Assembly: GCA_016781705.1 (NCBI GenBank)
Contig: JADDPV010000030.1
Location: 1-10,094 of the forward strand
Source of the DNA: Rubrobacter sp.
GTDB taxonomy: Bacteria > Actinomycetota > Rubrobacteria > Rubrobacterales > Rubrobacteraceae
DNA length: 10,094 nt
Direction of reading: 5' to 3'
Positions 7,886-10,094 of this stretch are shown here, piece after piece. Every line of letters starts with the position of its first letter. Within the stretch, counting starts at the first letter, position 1. A model generated the notes under the pieces. That model saw only the letters and a program-made list of their open reading frames with translations. It made no database searches and was not told where the DNA came from. The translations under genes were made by a program, and so were the position numbers.

Positions 7886-9136
7886 TTACCGCCAGCTCTG
7901 CTGGTAGCTGATCTGCTCTTCCGTGAGCTCCTCGGGCTCGACGCCCATCGTGGCGAGCTTGATGCGCGCGACCTCCTCGTCTATCTCCGCCGGGATGGGC
8001 TGGATGCCGGGCTCGAAGTCTTCGGCGTGGCTCGCGAGGTGGTGGATACCCAGGGCGTGCAGCGCGAAAGTGAGGTCCATGATTTCGACCGGGTGCCCAT
8101 CCCCCGCCCCGGAGTTGAGGAGCCTGCCCCTCGCTATGACGTGCAGCCGCCGGCCGTCGGGCATCTCGTACTCGGTGACGTTCTGCCTGACCTCACGCTC
8201 GGCGACGGCCATCTCCCGCAGCGCGCCCATGTCGAACTCGTGGTCGTAGTGCCCGGCGTTCGCCAGCACCGCCCCATCCTTCATCCTCTCCAGATGCTCG
8301 CCCCGCAGGACGCGGATGTTTCCGGTGCCAGTGAGAAAGAAGTCGCCGACCTCGGCGGCCTCGAGCGAGTTCATCACCTCGAAGCCCTCGGCGTGGGCCT
8401 CGAGGAGCTTCACCGGGTCGGGCTCGCAGACGATCACGCGCCCCCCGAAGCCCGCGGCGTACTTGGCAAGGCCACGGCTGACCCAGCCGAAGCCCATCAC
8501 CACCACGCGCTTGCCCGACAGGAAAAGGTTGGTGTTGGCGAGCAGGCTGACTATCGAGGAGTGGCCGGTGCCGTAGCGGTTGTCGAAGAGGTGCTTCATC
8601 TTCGCGTCGTTGACGCCTATCACGGGGAACGGCAAGACGCCCTCGCCGGTCATAGCGTTGAGCTTGAGGATGCCCGTCGTCGTGGTCTCGGTGGCACCCT
8701 GGACCCTATCCACGAGGTCCGGGTGGTCGGCGATGAGCCGGCCGGCCAGTTCCGCCCCGTCGTCCACGAGCAAGTCGGGCTCCGTCTCTATCGCCATGTG
8801 TATGTACCGCTCGAAGTCCTCCTCGCTCGGGTCGTGGGTGGCGAAGACGCGGACGTCCCGCTCGACGAGCGCCGCGCAGATCGCATCCTGCGTCGAGAGA
8901 GGGTTGCTCCCCGTCACGGTCACATCCGCTCCGGCCTCCTTGAGCAGCACCGCCAGGTAGGCCGTCTTGGCCTCCAGGTGGACGGTGACGGCGATCTTGC
9001 GCCCGCGCAACGAGCCATCGGAGAGCCTCTCTCTGGCGATGGTGTTCAGCACCGGGCAGTGCTGGGCGGCCCACTCGATCTTCCTGTGCCCCTCGGGCGC
9101 CAGGCCGGGGTCCTTGATAACGGATTCTTTGATCAT
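7886..9136 (-). CDS. ahcY: S-adenosylhomocysteine hydrolase (AhcY/SahH), archaeal/thermophile-type
   Basis: NAD-dependent hydrolase that splits S-adenosylhomocysteine (or possibly S-inosylhomocysteine) to homocysteine and the nucleoside, relieving product inhibition of methyltransferases. The 416 residues include STQDA (81-85), VNDAK (175-179), Lys181, FDNRYGTG (184-191) with Asp185 and Asn186, a Rossmann motif GFGWVSRG (215-222), GHYDHE with His296, and DGHPVEIMD with His348. It ends ELTEEQISYQQSW and lacks the C-terminal KPDHYRY of the eukaryotic/proteobacterial type. Oddities: HLEAKT (53-58) replaces the usual HMT-Q/E-T adenine-site motif, Thr151 stands where Glu156 of the human enzyme sits, and Ser220 replaces a Gly of the NAD loop. 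The ATG at 9136 has GAGGAA about 7 bases upstream. The frame stays open further upstream, but that stretch is the proline dehydrogenase remnant read in a wrong frame. No SAH or SAM riboswitch was recognised in the 82-base leader. Confidence 0.93.
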   Translation of the reverse strand: MIKESVIKDPGLAPEGHRKIEWAAQHCPVLNTIARERLSDGSLRGRKIAVTVHLEAKTAYLAVLLKEAGADVTVTGSNPLSTQDAICAALVERDVRVFATHDPSEEDFERYIHMAIETEPDLLVDDGAELAGRLIADHPDLVDRVQGATETTTTGILKLNAMTGEGVLPFPVIGVNDAKMKHLFDNRYGTGHSSIVSLLANTNLFLSGKRVVVMGFGWVSRGLAKYAAGFGGRVIVCEPDPVKLLEAHAEGFEVMNSLEAAEVGDFFLTGTGNIRVLRGEHLERMKDGAVLANAGHYDHEFDMGALREMAVAEREVRQNVTEYEMPDGRRLHVIARGRLLNSGAGDGHPVEIMDLTFALHALGIHHLASHAEDFEPGIQPIPAEIDEEVARIKLATMGVEPEELTEEQISYQQSWR

Positions 9137-9218
9137 CGCTGTTCCTCTTTCCGTTCTTCGTAAGTCTTCCGAGTGTCCAGTGTACAGGCCGGGTGGGGGG
9201 CTTGCGCCCGAGAGCTCG

Positions 9219-10080
9219 TCACCCCGAGAGCCCGACGGCGTCGGCCAGGGCGCGGTACAGGTTGGGCGGATGCTCGGCGAGCCGGTGGCACAGGTATCGG
9301 ACCCGAATGTAGGGCAGGTACGTCCGGGTCCGATATCCAAGGTCGCACATCTTTCGCAGGCGCTCGGAGCACACGCTGCGGAGTGTCTCGAACTCGACGG
9401 GAGTGCGGTCGAAGCTATTCCCGCAGGAAGGCGTGAGCGTGATCCAACAGTTCGGGTGCGTGGGTGAAGATCGAGCAAGCGTGCCCGCTCGCGAGGAGCG
9501 TTTCGGTCAGGCTCCGGTACGCGGCGCCCAGTCCGAGCCCCCGGGCGAGGGCGACGCGCCCGGGCTCCTCGTATGCCCCTTTGACCAACCGGACGCGGCC
9601 GGGCATTCGAGCGCCCTTTCGAGGTCGCCCGGTGTGCGTCGGAGGTAGGCCTGCAAGGTTGTCCCCACGTTTTCGTGACGCTCGCAGAGCCGCTCGCGGG
9701 TCGCGAGGACCTCTTCGGTTCGCTCCGAGCCCTCCGCGCTGACCATCACTTCCAGCCCCGCTTCACCGGCCGCTCCGGCGATCTCCGACGCGTTCTCCAA
9801 GCCGAGCCCGCCGCTCACGGCGAGCCCCACGTGCGAGAGGTCGAGCGGAACGGAGGAGTCCAGCCCCCCGTCGGAGATGGCCCGGATCACCCGTAAGGAC
9901 TCCCCTCTGGCCTCGCGGGTCATCGCCTCGTCGCGGGTGCTCTCGCCCATGTGGTTTACCGTCGTGCCCCCGTTCGTTGAGGCTGGCCGCGGCTTCGACG
10001 CACTCCGGGAGGGTCTCGCTCCCGATGAACCGCATCGTCGCCCTCAGGAGGATGCCGTGCAACGCGGCGTCGCCCCGCAC
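9219..10080 (-). pseudogene. Proline dehydrogenase (PRODH), broken by three frameshifts and a motif replacement
   Basis: Remnant of the FAD enzyme oxidising proline to pyrroline-5-carboxylate. Frame one, from a GTG at 10080 with AGGAG three bases upstream, gives LRATMRFIGSETLPEC and SLNERG. An extra base in the C5 run (plus strand, 9967-9971) breaks it; removing it restores ERGTTVNHMGEST. Frame two carries DEAMTREARGESLRVI, GTTLQAYLRRTP and LERALECP. One base lost at 9599-9600 moves it to GRVRLVKGAYEEPG, a PRODH hallmark, up to HAFLRE and a TAG at 9415-9417. The last frame reads VEFETLRSVCSERL, GYRTRTYLPY, LCHRLAEHPPNLYRAL and a TGA at 9219-9221. Between LPY and LCH the expected Gly...Trp-Tyr segment is replaced by an inverted copy of nearby sequence. 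The true N-terminus may lie a little beyond the window, because the visible start has tight spacing. It is upstream of ahcY on the same strand. Confidence 0.88.
9295..9335. repeat. Perfect 11-bp inverted repeat within the PRODH remnant
   Basis: TATCGGACCCG (9295-9305) and its exact reverse complement CGGGTCCGATA (9325-9335) flank a 19-base loop. On the coding strand the arms encode YRTR and RVRY. The position is inside the former C-terminal coding region, not in a terminator or operator location, and no T-run follows. Confidence 0.85.
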
Positions 10081-10094
10081 GTGCTCCTTTATTC

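Noticed and set aside
7706..9163. Long plus-strand open frame of 485 codons opposite ahcY
   Set aside because: It is the antisense shadow of ahcY and its flank in G+C-rich DNA. Its residue composition is shadow-like, with no recognisable motif, while the minus strand encodes a clear AhcY.
9137..9218. SAH or SAM riboswitch in the ahcY leader
   Set aside because: The leader is only 82 bases long and I recognise no conserved core of these riboswitches in it.
9137..9478. N-terminal extension of AhcY by 114 codons
   Set aside because: The stretch is proline dehydrogenase sequence read in the wrong frame. The ATG at 9136 has its own ribosome binding site and family-typical beginning.

Overview
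The window is G+C-rich bacterial chromosomal DNA. Gene content and protein style (UgpC-type sugar ABC ATPase, lipoprotein NagZ, a bacterial XPB-Bax1 pair, a thermophile/archaeal-type AhcY, starts without Shine-Dalgarno sites) suggest a deep-branching actinobacterium such as the Rubrobacter group. That placement is inferred from sequence style, not from a database match. I see no tRNA, rRNA, CRISPR array, transposase or phage gene.

Layout, left to right. 1-1126 (-): ATP-binding subunit of a sugar-type ABC importer, with its 3' end outside the window. 1223-2428 (-): NagZ-like GH3 lipoprotein. 2437-3148 (-): a broken aminoglycoside-phosphotransferase-fold kinase gene whose last codons abut the nagZ ribosome binding site. 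3240-4607 (+) and 4607-5851 (+): an XPB-family helicase and a DUF790/Bax1 nuclease sharing one base at a TAATG junction. 5852-6017: a convergent intergenic region with a short iterated repeat. 6018-7007 (-): PLP-dependent threonine/serine dehydratase or serine racemase. 7046 to about 7475 (+): a decayed small membrane protein. 7453-7725 (-): a small protein with two DnaJ-type CxxCxGxG zinc modules. 7886-9136 (-): S-adenosylhomocysteine hydrolase-like enzyme. 9219-10080 (-): decayed proline dehydrogenase.

The intact genes cover sugar uptake and wall recycling, DNA repair, amino-acid metabolism and the SAM cycle. The clearest functional unit is XPB-Bax1, a translationally coupled helicase-nuclease pair known from archaeal nucleotide-excision repair and found here in a bacterial setting. 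Three genes (kinase, membrane protein, proline dehydrogenase) are interrupted, mostly by one-base gains or losses in G/C runs plus in-frame stops. Their ancestral readings can be reconstructed closely. The proline dehydrogenase remnant also carries a perfect 11-bp inverted repeat where a conserved motif should be, which looks like a template-switch mutation. The AhcY has substitutions at positions that in characterised enzymes contact the adenine, the ribose and NAD, so its exact substrate (SAH or S-inosylhomocysteine) is open.
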